Assembly (NCBI GenBank): GCA_018824305.1
Contig: JAHJGM010000009.1
Span: 62,001-126,000 of the forward strand
Origin: a bacterium
Lineage (GTDB): Bacteria > Campylobacterota > Campylobacteria > Campylobacterales > Sulfurimonadaceae
DNA: 64,000 nt
Reading direction: 5' to 3'
Below, in pieces: positions 19,511 through 28,521 of the stretch. The position numbers and the translations under genes were made by a program. Every line of letters starts with the position of its first letter. Position 1 is the first letter of the stretch. The notes below the pieces were generated by a model. It had not been told where the DNA came from and searched no databases. It saw only the letters and a list, made by a program, of their open reading frames with translations.

Positions 19511-20098
19511 TTGAACGATAAAAAAGAACAGAAAAAAGAGCAGATCATAGTAGCTTCTTTGCATCTTTTTGCAACCAAAGGTTTTTATAACACTACTATC
19601 CCCGATATCGCTTTGTCTTTAAAGATGAGTGTCGGAAATATGTATAACTATTTTAAATCAAAAGACCTGCTTGCAAAAGAGATCATCAAATTCGTATCTT
19701 CATATTTCGGCAGAAAAATAAAAGCGATAAACGAAGAAAATATATCTACAAAAGAAAAGACAAGAAAGATCGTCGAGGTCTATTTTCAAACAGCTTTACT
19801 AAAACCCGAAATGATAGATTACTTTTTGAGGATCTATCTTTCTACCCGCGAAGTGTTTAAAGAGGGATGCGAAGGGATGATATGCGTGAACGATTTTGTG
19901 ACCGAGATCATGATCTATTTCGAAGAGGGCGTAAAATGCGGCGATCTGAGAGATCAGGATTTTTTCAGTGCGTTTGGACTTTTTATGGGTTACATGGGCG
20001 GAATGGTGTTTCTTAAAGGTGAAAACGTACTGCCAAAAGAACTAGACCAATACATAGACGACGTATCATCAAATATCTATAAAGCCCTAAGCGCATAA
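19511..20098 (+). CDS. TetR/AcrR-family transcriptional regulator
   Basis: N-terminal HTH: IIVASLHLFATKGFYNTTIPDIALSLKMSVGNMYNYFKSKDLL. Confidence 0.92.
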   Translation: MNDKKEQKKEQIIVASLHLFATKGFYNTTIPDIALSLKMSVGNMYNYFKSKDLLAKEIIKFVSSYFGRKIKAINEENISTKEKTRKIVEVYFQTALLKPEMIDYFLRIYLSTREVFKEGCEGMICVNDFVTEIMIYFEEGVKCGDLRDQDFFSAFGLFMGYMGGMVFLKGENVLPKELDQYIDDVSSNIYKALSA

Positions 20099-20100
20099 TC

Positions 20101-20979
20101 ATGAAAAAGACAAGGGTATTATGGCTGACTCTTATGAGCTGCAACGGCAATACCCACTCCTTTTTAAACTACCCTTATATAGAACAGTTTTTAAATGATT
20201 TCGAGTTTATCTATCATCCTATCATAGATTCGGATTACACTTTAGAAGAGATCATCTCTCAAGATATAGCTTGCGATATTTTGCTTATCGAGGGTTCGGT
20301 AGCAGATGATTTTATCAAAGCGGGAGTACCCGGAATCGACATCATCAAGAGATACGCAAAAATAGTCGAAAAGATCGTCACGGTAGGAACATGTGCCACT
20401 TTTGGCGGGATCTTTAGAGAAAGTAATTATAAAGACGTATCGGGATTGCATTTTCAAGAAGAGCGCCGAACCGACAAATATAACGATCTGTTTGAAAAAA
20501 CTGTTTCGATCTCAGGCTGCCCCGTACATCCAGAAGTACTAGTCAGTACGCTTTATGCTATCAAAAAGGGATTATCTTTAAAACTCGATGCGTACTTAAG
20601 ACCAAAAGAGTATTTTTCATATACGATACATAACGGCTGTACGAGAAACGAATACTTTGAGTATAAGGTAGACAACCATCATTTCGGCGAGTTGGAAGGG
20701 TGTATGTTTTACGACCACGGATGCAGAGGTCCCTTTACGCACGGCAGCTGCAATAAGATACTCTGGAATGAGGTAAACTCAAAGACAAGAGCCGGTCTGC
20801 CATGTATGGGGTGTACCGAGCCGAGTTTTCCAAAACGAAACATCTTTGAGACAAAAAAGAATATGGGAATACCGGAATTTCTTCCTGTGGGCGTCTCAAA
20901 AAGAACATATTTGACATTGGCGGGGATTACCAAAGCCTTTACGATAGATAGACTGGAAAAGAAGTTATTCGATGATTAA
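20101..20979 (+). CDS. [NiFe]-hydrogenase small subunit, cytoplasmic, regulatory/group 2-like
   Basis: LMSCNGNTHSF, VGTCATFGG, SGCPVHPE, GLPCMGCTEP; no Tat signal; starts 2 nt after the tetR stop. Confidence 0.88.
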   Translation: MKKTRVLWLTLMSCNGNTHSFLNYPYIEQFLNDFEFIYHPIIDSDYTLEEIISQDIACDILLIEGSVADDFIKAGVPGIDIIKRYAKIVEKIVTVGTCATFGGIFRESNYKDVSGLHFQEERRTDKYNDLFEKTVSISGCPVHPEVLVSTLYAIKKGLSLKLDAYLRPKEYFSYTIHNGCTRNEYFEYKVDNHHFGELEGCMFYDHGCRGPFTHGSCNKILWNEVNSKTRAGLPCMGCTEPSFPKRNIFETKKNMGIPEFLPVGVSKRTYLTLAGITKAFTIDRLEKKLFDD

Positions 20980-22231
20980 GTTAATAGAAAAGATAGAGGG
21001 TGAAGCCAAGCTCAACTTTAGTTTTAAAGATAATAAAATAGATGACGTCAGTGTTGATTTTATGTCGACGCGGCATGTAGAGGATATCTTAAAAGGAAAA
21101 ACACCTCTTGATGCTCTAGTCATCAATCCAAGAGTCTGCGGAATATGCGGACACGCGCATCTTATTGCTACGGTGCGGGCACTGGAAGCATGTTATGAAG
21201 ATATCCAAATATCAAATAAAGCAAAAATCATCAGAGAACTAACGCTTACATTTGAACTTATCCAAAACCACTTCAAATGGTTCTATCTTACGATATTTCC
21301 TTTCTTCGGTGTGAAGCAAGAGATTGCAAAAGCGCTCTATCCTACTCAATTAATGGGAAAAGCCATCGCAGTTTTTGGCGGACAATATCCTCACACCTCT
21401 TATGCTATCGTAGGGGGAGTCGTGTGTGAAGTGACAAATATGGATATTATCAAAGTGCAGCGCTACATCGATGAGACGACCGATTTTTTTGAGAAGAACG
21501 TACTAAGCATACAAAACAGTGATCTCAAAACATTAAATACTCTCAATGATCTCTCACATGTAAAGGGAGACCTGAGAGATATCTTGAAGAAAATAGAGCA
21601 AAACGATTGGCAGAATCTGGGAAAAAGTTACGATAGATTTATAGCTTTTGGAGAGAGCAGTTATTTTAAAAAGGGCAAATCGATCAAAACAAGAGTGACA
21701 CAAAACTTAGCGATAGACGATGTCAAAGAAACAGACTCAACGACCTCTTTTGCCAAAAGTGTGCATTATCATGACCAATATTATGAAGTCGGACCACTGG
21801 CTCGTGCGATGATCGGTAAAAATCCGTTGATAAAAGATGCACATAGAAGATATGGGGATAGTATCTTCACGAGGATATTGGCAAGAGTGTATGAGATACC
21901 ACAGCTTTTAGAGCATACCAAAATATTAATAGAGAGTTTAGATCTTAGTGAACCCTCATATATAAAACCGGAGGTCGATATCTCACAGTTGAATGCAGTG
22001 GGAATCTCGGCAGTAGAGGCGGCTAGAGGAACTCTTATCCATAAGGTAGAGATAGAGGATTTAAAAATAAAAAGCTATGAGATCATCACACCCACGCAGT
22101 GGAATCTATGCGGCGGGCATGAGCAAAATCTCGGTGTTTCACAAAAAGCAATGATAGGACTTGATAATGTAAAACTTGCAGAAATGGTCTTTAAGACATT
22201 TGATGTCTGTTCCGTTTGCACTACTCATTAA
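20972..22231 (+). CDS. [NiFe]-hydrogenase large subunit without C-terminal extension
   Basis: RVCGICGHAHLIATV; ends FDVCSVCTTH*. Confidence 0.9.
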   Translation: MIKLIEKIEGEAKLNFSFKDNKIDDVSVDFMSTRHVEDILKGKTPLDALVINPRVCGICGHAHLIATVRALEACYEDIQISNKAKIIRELTLTFELIQNHFKWFYLTIFPFFGVKQEIAKALYPTQLMGKAIAVFGGQYPHTSYAIVGGVVCEVTNMDIIKVQRYIDETTDFFEKNVLSIQNSDLKTLNTLNDLSHVKGDLRDILKKIEQNDWQNLGKSYDRFIAFGESSYFKKGKSIKTRVTQNLAIDDVKETDSTTSFAKSVHYHDQYYEVGPLARAMIGKNPLIKDAHRRYGDSIFTRILARVYEIPQLLEHTKILIESLDLSEPSYIKPEVDISQLNAVGISAVEAARGTLIHKVEIEDLKIKSYEIITPTQWNLCGGHEQNLGVSQKAMIGLDNVKLAEMVFKTFDVCSVCTTH

Positions 22232-22318
22232 TGATGCAAGAAGTCTATTAACAATTCATATATTACTTTTTGTTATTTAAGCGATCTTGAAGATTTATTT
22301 CTTTACAATTTAGCTAAT

Positions 22319-22332
22319 TGAATGAATATTCA
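22319..22332. promoter_or_regulatory. Putative operator TGAATGAATATTCA upstream of hydA
   Basis: Identical 14-mer at 27527; 17 bp before the hydA start. Confidence 0.55.
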
Positions 22333-22349
22333 TTTTTTAAGGAGTTAGG

Positions 22350-23582
22350 ATGTCAGAAAGAATCGAAGGGGTGAAAAAGCTTTTTACCTCCAAAAGCACT
22401 AGAGTGGAGACAAACCGAGGTGAGTCTTATTATGCGGACTTGTTTGAGAAGTGTCAAGCAAGACTCAAAGAGCTGCGAGAGAACGGTCCTATAAACAGAC
22501 TGGATTTCAGTGAAGTATTAAGTGAGAACGGCGTCGATAGACGTGACTTTATGAAGTGGGTCAGTGCAACTACTGCGATGCTTATGCTTCCTCCGATGTT
22601 TTCTCCGCTTGTAGCAGAAGCAGCAGAGCTTATGAACCGTGCTCCTGTTATCTGGCTTGAACTCCAAGACTGTGCAGGGAACTCAGAAGCACTGCTTCGT
22701 TCAGACGGACCAAAGATAGATGAGATCGTACTTGATATCATCTCTTTAGAGTTTCATGAGACGCTTCAGGCTGCATCAGGCTTTCAGGCTGAAAAACAAT
22801 TAGATGATGCTATCGAGACTTTTAAAGGGAAATACCTTCTTTTCGTCGAGGGTTCTATCCCAATGGGAATGAATGGTCAGTTCGGTACCATAGGTGCAGG
22901 TGCAGAGACATTTTATGATCACTTGATGCGTGTATCTAAAGATGCGGCGGCTGTTATAGCAGTCGGTTCTTGTGCGACATTTGGCGGTGTTCCTGCAGCT
23001 TCTCCAAACCCGACAGGTGCTGTTGGAGTTATGGATGTAGTAAAAGGCAAGCCTATTATCAACATCCCTGCATGTCCTGCAAACCCTGCAAATATGGTCG
23101 GTGTGGTACTTCATTACGTATTGACGGGTCAAGTCCCTGAGTTAGATTCACTTCTTCGCCCTAAGTTCGCATTTGGTTACAGAATCCACGATAACTGTGA
23201 AAGACGCGCACACTTTGATGCAGGCGAGTATGTGGAAGAGTGGGGCGATGAGGGTGCTAAAAACAACTTTTGTCTTTATAAAATGGGATGTAAAGGTCCT
23301 ATGACCTTCAATAACTGTTCTATCGTACGCTACAACGAAGCGGTCAACTGGCCGATCGGAGTCGGACGCGGATGTATCGGTTGTTCTGAGCCTGATTTCT
23401 GGGATAAATATGCATATGAGCGTCCGATGGCGGATGCGAAGATAAAAGCACCTACTGGCGGAGTTGAAAAATCTGTCGATGAATTCGGTTTAGGACTGCT
23501 TACAGCAGCGGGTATAGGAATAGGTATCCACGCGGTCGCAAGTGCCGTAGCAGGTAAAAAAGAAGATGGAGGAGAGGCATAA
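22350..23582 (+). CDS. hydA: Uptake [NiFe]-hydrogenase small subunit, Tat-exported
   Basis: Tat signal DRRDFMKWVSATTAMLML; IWLELQDCAGNSE; VGSCATFGG; GRGCIGCSEP; C-terminal TM. Confidence 0.95.
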   Translation: MSERIEGVKKLFTSKSTRVETNRGESYYADLFEKCQARLKELRENGPINRLDFSEVLSENGVDRRDFMKWVSATTAMLMLPPMFSPLVAEAAELMNRAPVIWLELQDCAGNSEALLRSDGPKIDEIVLDIISLEFHETLQAASGFQAEKQLDDAIETFKGKYLLFVEGSIPMGMNGQFGTIGAGAETFYDHLMRVSKDAAAVIAVGSCATFGGVPAASPNPTGAVGVMDVVKGKPIINIPACPANPANMVGVVLHYVLTGQVPELDSLLRPKFAFGYRIHDNCERRAHFDAGEYVEEWGDEGAKNNFCLYKMGCKGPMTFNNCSIVRYNEAVNWPIGVGRGCIGCSEPDFWDKYAYERPMADAKIKAPTGGVEKSVDEFGLGLLTAAGIGIGIHAVASAVAGKKEDGGEA

Positions 23583-25360
23583 TGAGTAAGAAACATATCG
23601 TAGTTGACCCGATCACACGTATCGAGGGACATTTAAGAATCGAGGCAGTCATCGATGAAAACAATACAATTGTTGATGCTTATAGTGCTTCAACGATGTT
23701 CCGCGGGATAGAAACGATCCTAAAAGGAAGAGACCCTCGCGATTGTGGACTTTTAGCTATGCGTATCTGCGGTGTTTGTACGGGTACTCACTACCAACGT
23801 TCGATCGAAGCGGTAGAGGATGCGTTTAACGTTACTATTCCTAAAAATGCGCGTATCGTTCGTAACCTTATCCAAGGTGCACTCTATGTGCATGACCACC
23901 TTGTTCACTTTTACCATCTTCACGCTTTAGACTTCGTAGATGTGGTCTCGGCACTCTCAGCCGATCCTGCAAAAACAGCAGAAGAGGCCAGAAAGTGGGC
24001 GGGTGTCGCAGGCGTTTCTCCATATACTGATGGACCAAGCGAGTTCAAAGAGATCCAAGACCGTGTGGCAAAGTTCGTTAAACAGGGACGTTTGGGGATA
24101 TTTGGAAACGGATACTGGGGAAATAAACACTATAAACTCACTCCAGAACAAAACCTTATCGGTGTGGCACACTACCTTAAAGCACTTGATATCCAACGCG
24201 ATCTGGCTAAGATGCAGGCGATATTTGGCGGTAAGAACCCGCATCCACAGTCTATCGTCGTCGGCGGTGTTACATGTGTGCAAGATATAGAGAACCCTGC
24301 ACGTATAGCACTGTTTAAACAACTGCTTGCTGATGGTACGAAATTCGTAAAACAAGCTTACCTCCCCGATGTGTATATGGCAGGAACAATGTATGCTGGC
24401 GAAGCGACAGACTCTAAAGCGACGTTCACAGAACTTATGCAGGGTAAAGGCGTAGGGGGAACAGGCGGCGGACTTCTTAACTTCATGAGTTACGGAGATT
24501 TCCGTTTGGATGATACAGGATTTTACAAGTCAGCTCTGCTTTTTCCTAGCGGTATAGTTTACGGCGGAGATATCTCAAAAGTAGAAGAGGTAGATCCTGA
24601 GAAGATCGCAGAAGATGTGACTCACTCTTGGTATGAGGGTGCAAAACCTCTTCACCCTTATGATGGACAAACGATTCCAAACTATACGGGTCTAGATAAA
24701 CGTCCAGACGGTATAGCGTACCTAAAAACAGATGAGAAATACAGCTGGATCAAATCACCTATCTATAATGACACACGTGTAGAGGTCGGACCTTTGGCTC
24801 GTATGGTCATAGGTGTTGCACGTAAAGATGAACGTATCACTAAGTATGTGATGAACTTCCTCAAACGCGGAAATCTTCCTGTATCGGTTCTCTTTAGTAC
24901 CATAGGAAGAACAGCGGCTCGTGCGATCGAGACAGAACTGATGGCAGATATCCTAGTAGAGTGGGCTGATGAGTTGGCAAAAAATGCGGCAAGCGGCGAC
25001 CTTCGCACTTGGACGGAGTTTGACTTCGATAAAGTAAGCGTCAAGACAAAAGGTATGGGACTTGCAGAAGCACCTCGCGGGGCACTTGGACACTGGGTTC
25101 GTGTGGAAGAGGGTAAAGTGGCTAACTACCAAGCGATCGTACCTTCTACTTGGAATGCGGCACCTCGTGATTATAAAGGAAGACTGGGCGCTTATGAAGC
25201 GAGCTTGATCGGTATCAAGGTCGCAGATCCTGAACAACCGCTAGAGATCATTCGTACGATCCACAGCTTTGACCCTTGTATTGCGTGTGCCGTGCACGTA
25301 GTCGATACAAAAGGCAAAGAGTTAGGTGTCTATAAGATAGATACGCAATGCAGTATCTAA
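23582..25360 (+). CDS. hydB: Uptake [NiFe]-hydrogenase large subunit
   Basis: RICGVCTGTH; DPCIACAVHVVDTKGKELGVYKIDTQCSI. Confidence 0.97.
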   Translation: MSKKHIVVDPITRIEGHLRIEAVIDENNTIVDAYSASTMFRGIETILKGRDPRDCGLLAMRICGVCTGTHYQRSIEAVEDAFNVTIPKNARIVRNLIQGALYVHDHLVHFYHLHALDFVDVVSALSADPAKTAEEARKWAGVAGVSPYTDGPSEFKEIQDRVAKFVKQGRLGIFGNGYWGNKHYKLTPEQNLIGVAHYLKALDIQRDLAKMQAIFGGKNPHPQSIVVGGVTCVQDIENPARIALFKQLLADGTKFVKQAYLPDVYMAGTMYAGEATDSKATFTELMQGKGVGGTGGGLLNFMSYGDFRLDDTGFYKSALLFPSGIVYGGDISKVEEVDPEKIAEDVTHSWYEGAKPLHPYDGQTIPNYTGLDKRPDGIAYLKTDEKYSWIKSPIYNDTRVEVGPLARMVIGVARKDERITKYVMNFLKRGNLPVSVLFSTIGRTAARAIETELMADILVEWADELAKNAASGDLRTWTEFDFDKVSVKTKGMGLAEAPRGALGHWVRVEEGKVANYQAIVPSTWNAAPRDYKGRLGAYEASLIGIKVADPEQPLEIIRTIHSFDPCIACAVHVVDTKGKELGVYKIDTQCSI

Positions 25361-25370
25361 GGAGATTATC

Positions 25371-26072
25371 ATGAGCTCTGAATATAAACAGGTAAAACGT
25401 ATGACTAGTACTAGTCGTATTATCCATTGGGCAAATGCCATATCAATGATAGTCGCGATCATCACAGGGTTGTATATAGGTCATCCATATTACGAAACAC
25501 TCATCGCAGACGGTGCGGTGGACAAGTATGTAATGGCATGGAATAGATGGGGACATTTTATAGTGGCGATCATATTTGACGTCACATCGGTAGTGATCGC
25601 ATATCTCTACTTTTTCAGCAGATTTGAAAAAGCATATAAGAAAGTGATCCCGACAACTAAGAACATCGCTGAGTTCTTTGAAGTCGTGCTCAACCTCTTT
25701 ACTCTTAACAGACGTAAAAAGTTTGATTCGACACACATGGACAGCTTTAATGCAGTCTATTTTTTAATATTCCACCTCCTGCTTGCATGGATGCTTTTTA
25801 CAGGTTTACAACTGTATGTAGGCGGTTTGGAATCAGGAATCAGCTCTATAGGAGCTTGGTGGCCTTGGCTACTTCATGTGGCAACGGATTGGACGATTCC
25901 AGTTACGGGTGGGACTATCATGGATGTAAGAATCGCACACCATTATAGTATGTGGTTCATCGTGATCTGGGTAGTATTTCATATCTACTACCAAGTATGG
26001 AGAACCATTTTCTGGAAAGAGGGCGATATCGCGATCGTCATAGGCGGAAGCAAATTTGTTAAAGAGAAATAA
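25371..26072 (+). CDS. hydC: Hydrogenase cytochrome b subunit
   Basis: Multi-TM with RIIHWANAISM, HHYSMWFIVIWVVFHIYYQV. Confidence 0.93.
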   Translation: MSSEYKQVKRMTSTSRIIHWANAISMIVAIITGLYIGHPYYETLIADGAVDKYVMAWNRWGHFIVAIIFDVTSVVIAYLYFFSRFEKAYKKVIPTTKNIAEFFEVVLNLFTLNRRKKFDSTHMDSFNAVYFLIFHLLLAWMLFTGLQLYVGGLESGISSIGAWWPWLLHVATDWTIPVTGGTIMDVRIAHHYSMWFIVIWVVFHIYYQVWRTIFWKEGDIAIVIGGSKFVKEK

Positions 26073-26120
26073 TACTTCTCATATATAAATATCCGGCTAC
26101 CTTTGCAAATCAAAGTATAG

Positions 26121-26169
26121 GCACTTTCGAGGTTTTTAGGAATCCTTAGACCTCGAATAAAAAAGTGCT
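26121..26169. terminator. Hairpin between convergent hydC and DUF4395 genes
   Basis: GCACTTT-CGAGGT ... ACCTCG-(AATAAA)-AAAGTGC nested arms; overlaps the 3' end of the minus-strand CDS. Confidence 0.45.
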
Positions 26170-26585
26170 CTCCATAGCGGATACATTTCACAACCGACAC
26201 AAAACGCAAAAACAGCTTCTAAAAAAGCACAAATACTTAATATGACAATGATATAAGCAGCTGTGTAACCATAATCATTTACATAAGCGACAATGGCACT
26301 GATGATAAATATAAGTCCTATTTTCGCCGCAAACTGTTTAGGACCTGCATCGACTATATGAGGTTGTAATGACATCACGTTGACAAGGGATCTGCTTAAC
26401 AGAAACAGCGGACTAAATCTAGGATAACCGATGATCCTTACAATAAAATCGTACAGTAAGATAGCAAGCCAAACTATATTGTCATTGACAATAAAGATCA
26501 AACCAAGAATACATATAAATGCTGCATGCATCCTCACTGATGTCTCATCTACTTTTTGAAAACTTATCGGACACGCTTTTAACAT
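26136..26585 (-). CDS. DUF4395-like membrane protein
   Basis: CPISFQKVDETSVRMHA; GYPRFSPLFLLSRSLV; FAFCVGCEMYPL. Confidence 0.75.
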   Translation of the reverse strand: MLKACPISFQKVDETSVRMHAAFICILGLIFIVNDNIVWLAILLYDFIVRIIGYPRFSPLFLLSRSLVNVMSLQPHIVDAGPKQFAAKIGLIFIISAIVAYVNDYGYTAAYIIVILSICAFLEAVFAFCVGCEMYPLWRALFYSRSKDS

Positions 26586-26621
26586 TGCTTTTCCTTTTTA
26601 TTTATATGCTGAAATTATAAA

Positions 26622-26635
26622 TGAATAGTCATTCA
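26622..26635. promoter_or_regulatory. Putative operator TGAATAGTCATTCA upstream of the DUF4395 gene
   Basis: Reverse complement TGAATGACTATTCA differs by one base from the 22319/27527 sites. Confidence 0.5.
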
Positions 26636-26808
26636 CTATCAATCGTATCTCAATATTCAGACTGTAAAAATTAAAAGTTTATATGTAAAAAGCCTAATTT
26701 TAGGCTATTGAAGAGTGTAGTAGATAATCCATATAAAACAGAGTGTTTTACTAATGTATTGAATTGTTTATTTGTCTTTTTGCAACAAATGTGTTTGTGA
26801 GAATGATT

Positions 26809-27357
26809 TTATTCTCTGGCAGGATTTTTAAAGTTTTCTATGATCGTCTCAAGCTCGATGATATTCTCTTTTTTTATAACGCCGATACTGTTTTTTTCGA
26901 GTATTTTTATGACATTGTCTATGTAAGTAGAAAATACATTTTTGATCTCAGGCGTAAGTCCTATGCCGATCTCTACCGTTTTTGGGATGATGCCTAAGAC
27001 ACTTGATTGGGGAAGCGGCTTACCCATGAGTTCGAGGATATCCAAACATTGTATGACTCCCACCTCATGCGCACCTCCTGAGTTTATGCCATACCCGCTT
27101 ATCTCGCTTGATGGGATATGGTAGATACTGCATGGTGCATCGTCGATATCTATCGCATCTAGTATCAGGATATGATCGTTTTCTAAAAAGAGGTTGAGAA
27201 GATTGATCCCCTCGACACCGCCATTGATGATCTCGATGTTTGGTTCAAACAGATAATTATTTTCTAAGTAGGCTGTAGCATACACTGCGACACCGTCGTC
27301 TAGTTCTAAAATATTACCGACACCCAGAACGACAAATTTGGATAGTTTCATAATCAT
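26809..27357 (-). CDS. hydD: Hydrogenase maturation protease HydD/HyaD family (canonical ligands)
   Basis: GVGNILELDDGVAVYA; INGGVEGINLL; ILDAIDID; GGAHEVGVIQCLDILELMG. Confidence 0.92.
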   Translation of the reverse strand: MIMKLSKFVVLGVGNILELDDGVAVYATAYLENNYLFEPNIEIINGGVEGINLLNLFLENDHILILDAIDIDDAPCSIYHIPSSEISGYGINSGGAHEVGVIQCLDILELMGKPLPQSSVLGIIPKTVEIGIGLTPEIKNVFSTYIDNVIKILEKNSIGVIKKENIIELETIIENFKNPARE

Positions 27358-27526
27358 TCTCCTACAGAAATACTACCGTAAAAACATTTTATTCATTTTA
27401 CTTTTATAACAAAACCTGATTTTTATTGCAGTTATGAAATTTTTTCTTTATTTAGTCCTAAAAATATATAAGAAAGAAAAATATTTAGGTTTCTTTTACG
27501 TAAATATACTATAATTTTTTTAAATC

Positions 27527-27540
27527 TGAATGAATATTCA
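27527..27540. promoter_or_regulatory. Putative operator TGAATGAATATTCA upstream of cbiM
   Basis: Identical 14-mer to 22319; 13 bp before the likely ATG at 27554. Confidence 0.55.
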
Positions 27541-27553
27541 CCAAGGAGTCCAT

Positions 27554-28222
27554 ATGCATATCCCTGACGGTTTTTTATCTCCTTCTACATACATACCTGC
27601 GAGCATCATTGCAGTACCTTTATTGATAAGCGCTTTTAAAAAGACAAAAGAAGCGATCAACGACGAGTCGTTCGCATTTCTTTCCTCTTTAAGCGCTTTT
27701 TCGTTCGTCGTCATGATGTTCAACATTCCTATTCCCGGAGGCACAAGCGGACATGCTATAGGTGCGGCAATGCTCGCCATACTGTTTGGTCCGTGGGTGG
27801 CGGCTTTTTGTATATCGCTTACGCTGTTCATTCAGGCGCTTGTCTTCGGTGACGGCGGTTTGAGTGTGTTTGCAGTCAACTCTTTAGCGATGGGTTTTTC
27901 CGCTTCTTTTGTCGCTTTTTATGTGCATAAACTCCTTCATAATAAAATAAGCAACAATATCGTCTTGTTCCTTTCAGGCTGGAGCAGTATCGTAGCAGCG
28001 TCGGTCGTCGTCGCCGTAGTGCTGGGAATTCAACCGCTTTTTGGTGTCGATGCTTCAGGGCATCCGATCTATTTTCCTTTTGGTCTGAGTGTCACCATTC
28101 CGGCGGTCGTTGGCTCGCATATGCTCTTTTTTGGGGTAGTGGAAGGGATTGCTACCATGCTTGTCATGCGATTTGTAGAAAAGCTTATGCATCAAAATAC
28201 AAATAAAGAGGGTGTGCTATGA
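27554..28222 (+). CDS. cbiM: CbiM/NikM-like nickel/cobalt ECF transporter component
   Basis: MHIPDGFLSPSTY; GGTSGHAIGAAMLAILFGPW; supplied ORF starts 27530, conserved start is MHIPDG. Confidence 0.93.
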   Translation: MHIPDGFLSPSTYIPASIIAVPLLISAFKKTKEAINDESFAFLSSLSAFSFVVMMFNIPIPGGTSGHAIGAAMLAILFGPWVAAFCISLTLFIQALVFGDGGLSVFAVNSLAMGFSASFVAFYVHKLLHNKISNNIVLFLSGWSSIVAASVVVAVVLGIQPLFGVDASGHPIYFPFGLSVTIPAVVGSHMLFFGVVEGIATMLVMRFVEKLMHQNTNKEGVL

Positions 28223-28521
28223 GTCGCAATGTAAAATACCTGCTTGCTTTTGTCGTTATCGCCATTGTGCTGACACCTCTTGGACTTATCGCCGAGGGCA
28301 GCGCATGGGGAGAATGGAGCATAGCAGAGATCAAAACGATGCTTGGTTTCGTACCTCAGTCCATAGAGAATGCAAAACCGTTGGTACATGTACTGATCCC
28401 AGACTATGAGATAAGCGGACTCGGTGCCGTGGCTTCGACGTGGATCAGCGCAATTTTAGGCGCTGTTTTGGTGTTTTTGGTCATGGCAGGAATTAAAAGA
28501 TCGGCGAAACGTGCGAACTAG
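28219..28521 (+). CDS. PDGLE/NikN-like small membrane component
   Basis: Position between cbiM and cbiQ; LTPLGLIAEGSAWGEW; TM ends. Confidence 0.75.
   Translation: MSRNVKYLLAFVVIAIVLTPLGLIAEGSAWGEWSIAEIKTMLGFVPQSIENAKPLVHVLIPDYEISGLGAVASTWISAILGAVLVFLVMAGIKRSAKRAN

Noticed and set aside
23957-24355. 132-aa minus ORF within hydB
   Set aside because: Antisense to a strongly conserved hydrogenase gene; no motif
27358-27526. Possible nickel/cobalt or cobalamin riboswitch upstream of cbiM
   Set aside because: The leader is AT-rich with no recognisable riboswitch core; the TGAATGAATATTCA palindrome is a better candidate control element
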